Assembly (NCBI RefSeq): GCF_001660705.2
Contig: NZ_LYBV02000019.1
Location: 1 to 57,877, forward strand
Length of the DNA: 57,877 nucleotides
Origin: Saccharicrinis aurantiacus
Lineage (GTDB): Bacteria; Bacteroidota; Bacteroidia; Bacteroidales; Marinilabiliaceae
Direction: 5' to 3'
Part shown: in pieces, positions 55,540 to 57,877 of the stretch
How positions within the stretch are numbered: position 1 is the first letter of the stretch
Layout of the letters: each line of letters begins with the position of its first letter
Position numbers and translations under genes: made by a program
The notes under the pieces: model-generated
Seen by the model: the letters and a program-made list of their open reading frames with translations, nothing else
Told to the model about the DNA's origin: nothing
Databases searched by the model: none

Positions 55540-55654
55540 CCATGATGTAAGAAATGCCGTATAGGAGAACTGTACATACTTTTATGCAGTAAAAAGTTGT
55601 GGTGTGAGATGTTCTACGCTAGACTAATGGCCTAGCGGCGCTCTACTCGATTAT
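55540..55654 (+). ncRNA. degenerate group II intron 3' end (domain V/VI remnant)
   Basis: ATGATGTAAGAAATGCCGTAT, GGAGAACTGTACATAC and, further on, GTGTGAGATGTT and CTCTACTCGATTAT follow the order of the 3' terminal domains of bacterial group II introns. GTATAG pairs with CTGTAC around GAGAA as in domain V, and CGCTAG (55617-55622) pairs with CTAGCG (55632-55637) as in domain VI. The catalytic AGC of domain V is not intact, and the strand closing GCC is missing. There is no reverse-transcriptase ORF. A decayed 3' tail is the best reading, recognised from memory of such tails and not by alignment. Confidence 0.45.
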
Positions 55655-55658
55655 GTAT

Positions 55659-57644
55659 TCATTTTTTATTTAAGATTCCAAGTTCAATCAACTTATCAGC
55701 CTTTTCTTTTCTTAGTTTATCAACACTATAATTGGTCTTTTGCTGGGAAATCCATTTATATAACTCCTCGTCAAATTCTCTAGTGATTTCGGCATCTCCA
55801 TATTCCTCTATAAACAATTCTATCAATTCAATATAGTCATGCCAACGTTTTGACTTTTTACTTGTAGCTGGAAGTTTAACTCTTAACTTTTCTAATTCAA
55901 CTATTTGCTCATCTTTCAATTTGCCATATCTGAATGCTCTTCGTTGACCATGAACCCAAGCAGCTAATTCAGGGTATTCTTTATCGTCTTTGTTTAGATT
56001 GGGATTAGGTATCTTTTTTAATTTTTCTAGTTTTTTAAACCATAAGGTTGTGATATGACCTTGCTTATCTTTCTTCTTTTGAGTCCCAATTTCAAAGAAC
56101 CCAATATCATGTAGCATTTTAATCTTCCATTCTTCTTTTACCCCTTTCGTTTTTATACGATATACATAATTTCCTAAGGATGGATTAGGTTTATAACTTG
56201 AAGAAATATTAAAATTTCCATTATCAATTTTAAAATTGGAAAGCTGGTCTATAAATTTTTGAAATTTGAAAACATCCATATCCCAAACTACTCCAAGTTC
56301 TTCCAATAGCTCTATTCTATCCTGGGAAAGAATCTTTCTCTTTTTTTTATAATGGTCTCGTTGATCGTTTAACCATTTACCGAGCTGTGGATATCTTTCA
56401 TCTTTAAAAGTTTGTGAAACATTGCAATCACCAAACTCTAATTTATATTGCTCCAATAACGCTAAGTTGTCCAGCCAGCCATCTTCATTGTTGATCGTTC
56501 GAACACCACTCATGTCCCATTGAAAACCTATATTTTCTAGTTTCTCAATTTGCCATTGCTTTAATTTTTCATTCTTGTACTTGCCTCTTTCTATAGCCAC
56601 CCAATTTGATATATAAAACAGAGGATGAGTATTGTCCTTATATCTTTTAATATTGCTATCTCCCGTTTGTTTATATATTTCAAATAGCTGATTATAACTT
56701 TCTAGCCATTTCCTTTCCCAAAATAATGGATGACTATCGCCAAAATAGAAATTAATGCTTTCCAATTTTTGTTGATGTTCTTCAGGCATTAAGTTTGCCT
56801 CATATAATTGTTTCTGCTTCCGATACCAACCATATAATGTTCTATCCTTGTAGTCTTTCGGAACGGTGCAATGATTATTATCTTTCTGAAAAGCTTGCAT
56901 TTTAACAAACATAAAATCCCACTTTTCCAGATATTCTTCTGTTATTTTTAAAATTGATATATATTTCTTAGGTGGTTTGTTGTCTTTAATTTCAATTGTC
57001 CCTAATTCAGGAATTTCAGGATTCTTCCCTTTAGGCTTTGATTTATCATGTGTTTTTGATTTTCCTTCTGAATTTCCCTCATAATTTTCAATTGAAACAA
57101 GTTCCTTCTCAACAAGTTCCTGCAAATACGCTGGGGATAAAACTACAATATTTGAATCTGAGAAATCTAACAAAGGAGCATAATACTCTTTCAGTTGATT
57201 TAATACCTTTATTCCACTTTTATCGTTATTTGTAAAATCCAAAAGAATCGATGATTCAACGTTATAAAACAAACCCGATTTAGTCAAGTTGGATGAACCT
57301 GTTATAATTCTATTTCGTTCGCCTTCAAATAAATAAATTTTGGGATGATAAATATATCGGTCTGAATTATATATATATGTCTGAACATTTAAAGACAGTA
57401 ATAACTCCAAAGCCTCTTTAGAGGTTACACATTCATCTATTCCAACATAAAAAGTTAGTTCACGTCCTTCTTTGAGTGCTTTTTCAATAAATGGCTTAAG
57501 GTATATTAGACCTGGTTTCCTTATAAATGCAACAAAAACAGTAATCTGAGTAAATGAAGAATCATTGATAGCAGAACATACATGATTCCCTGTAGTTTCA
57601 TAATCTTCAGAATGTATTCCTTGTCCTATAAATTCAACTATCAT
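55659..57644 (-). CDS. phospholipase-D-family nuclease with helicase-associated repeats
   Basis: A 661-residue cytosolic protein. Residues 1-180 are a PLD-like nuclease/phosphodiesterase domain with one HKD-type motif (His100, Lys102, and GSSNLT at 116-121). It therefore probably dimerises to build the active site, as many restriction-type PLD nucleases do. A Lys-rich linker (195-225) follows. Residues 232-661 hold about six helicase-associated (HA) repeats of some 60-70 aa with the W...Y..L..Y, LG.WV..QR and LE.IGF.W pattern (e.g. LGKWLNDQRDHYKK). HA repeats normally sit at the end of DEAD/DEAH helicases, but no helicase domain exists here. The stop lies 5 bp from the intron remnant. Confidence 0.8.
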   Translation of the reverse strand: MIVEFIGQGIHSEDYETTGNHVCSAINDSSFTQITVFVAFIRKPGLIYLKPFIEKALKEGRELTFYVGIDECVTSKEALELLLSLNVQTYIYNSDRYIYHPKIYLFEGERNRIITGSSNLTKSGLFYNVESSILLDFTNNDKSGIKVLNQLKEYYAPLLDFSDSNIVVLSPAYLQELVEKELVSIENYEGNSEGKSKTHDKSKPKGKNPEIPELGTIEIKDNKPPKKYISILKITEEYLEKWDFMFVKMQAFQKDNNHCTVPKDYKDRTLYGWYRKQKQLYEANLMPEEHQQKLESINFYFGDSHPLFWERKWLESYNQLFEIYKQTGDSNIKRYKDNTHPLFYISNWVAIERGKYKNEKLKQWQIEKLENIGFQWDMSGVRTINNEDGWLDNLALLEQYKLEFGDCNVSQTFKDERYPQLGKWLNDQRDHYKKKRKILSQDRIELLEELGVVWDMDVFKFQKFIDQLSNFKIDNGNFNISSSYKPNPSLGNYVYRIKTKGVKEEWKIKMLHDIGFFEIGTQKKKDKQGHITTLWFKKLEKLKKIPNPNLNKDDKEYPELAAWVHGQRRAFRYGKLKDEQIVELEKLRVKLPATSKKSKRWHDYIELIELFIEEYGDAEITREFDEELYKWISQQKTNYSVDKLRKEKADKLIELGILNKK

Positions 57645-57761
57645 AACTTCAGTTTATTAGGTAGCTAACGTTCTACGAGGTTGTTTTTAAAATACAATAC
57701 AACTATATATACCCCACTAGTATGTGATATATTTAACAAAAACCAAATATATAAACATTTA

Positions 57762-57773
57762 GTAAACGTTTAC
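57762..57773. promoter_or_regulatory. LacI-type operator candidate
   Basis: GTAAACGTTTAC is a perfect 12-bp palindrome with a central CG, 118 bp upstream of the PLD gene and close to the window edge. It may belong to a plus-strand gene beyond the window. It resembles the palindrome at 1200-1209. Confidence 0.35.
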
Positions 57774-57848
57774 CGCTTTAAGTACCCTAAAAATTAGAGT
57801 GATGTGGGCTTGTTTCTCATAGGCGTCAGGTGCTTTGGGATCTTGTTT

Positions 57849-57877
57849 GATGCAAGCTTCCTGCAGCCGTGCAACAG
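57849..57877. repeat. partial copy of the 41-bp repeat at the window edge
   Basis: GATGCAAGCTTCCTGCAG is identical to 18 bases of the third unit at the start of the window, followed by a similar GTGCAACAG. The sequence is cut by the window end, so further copies may follow. Confidence 0.75.

Overview
The window looks like the chromosome of a marine or anaerobic member of the Bacteroidota, most likely order Marinilabiliales (an inference from content, not a database match). Supporting signs are low GC, frequent TTG starts and almost no Shine-Dalgarno sequences. Recurrent TAnnTTTG -7 promoter boxes fit too, as do a T9SS C-terminal sorting tail, a PorE-like TPR/propeller/OmpA protein, a Bacteroidetes-type topoisomerase III, PPi-dependent phosphofructokinase and WG-repeat exported proteins. 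No rRNA, tRNA, CRISPR array, integrase or intact transposase was recognised.

Layout. 1-1.3 kb: a 41-bp palindromic tandem repeat, a sugar O-acetyltransferase and a MITE-like inverted-repeat element. 1.3-3.7 kb: a GH13 amylase lipoprotein with a LacI-type operator candidate, then a methyltransferase. 3.8-10.1 kb: three tandem exported WG-repeat paralogues. 10.4-14.4 kb: topoisomerase III and an M18 aminopeptidase. 14.9-17.3 kb: an orphan lipoprotein, a 21-bp tandem repeat that reads as a heptad-repeat micro-ORF, and an HNH-like protein that has lost its His. 17.4-23 kb: a GH3-remnant/beta-lactamase fusion, a lone receiver domain and the PorE-like protein. 23-34.5 kb: housekeeping and membrane genes (MaoC, MFS, EI24/CysZ-like, NfeD protease, Rrf2, PPi-PFK, DUF819, PBP4, DUF6340, FabG). 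34.9-36.8 kb: a chemoreceptor.

36.9-41.3 kb is a redox-themed cluster. It holds a CCG-domain Fe-S protein, an unannotated 25-residue membrane peptide overlapping the next start codon, an FMN-binding/polyferredoxin membrane protein, two tandem membrane-tethered nitroreductases and, convergent, a beta-barrel protein. 41.4-47.7 kb has a SWIM-SNF2 helicase, an MscS channel, a lipoprotein and a HopJ-family protein. 48.0-52.1 kb is a tight three-gene signalling operon: an HNOBA-PAS-PAS histidine kinase, a FIST (NosP-like) sensor and a second kinase. I read it as a candidate nitric-oxide circuit. 52.2-54.1 kb is a secreted GH16 glycanase.

54.5-55.66 kb is a decayed zone with a copy of the MITE arm, a frameshifted MATE transporter fragment, the 3' end of a LuxR-type regulator and what looks like a degenerate group II intron 3' end. 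It borders an unusual gene (55.7-57.6 kb) encoding a phospholipase-D nuclease domain followed by about six helicase-associated repeats with no helicase. The last bases of the window carry the same repeat core as its first bases.

The best candidates for something undescribed are the tethered-nitroreductase redox cluster, the PLD-HA repeat protein, the HNOBA/FIST two-kinase operon and the heptad-repeat micro-ORF.
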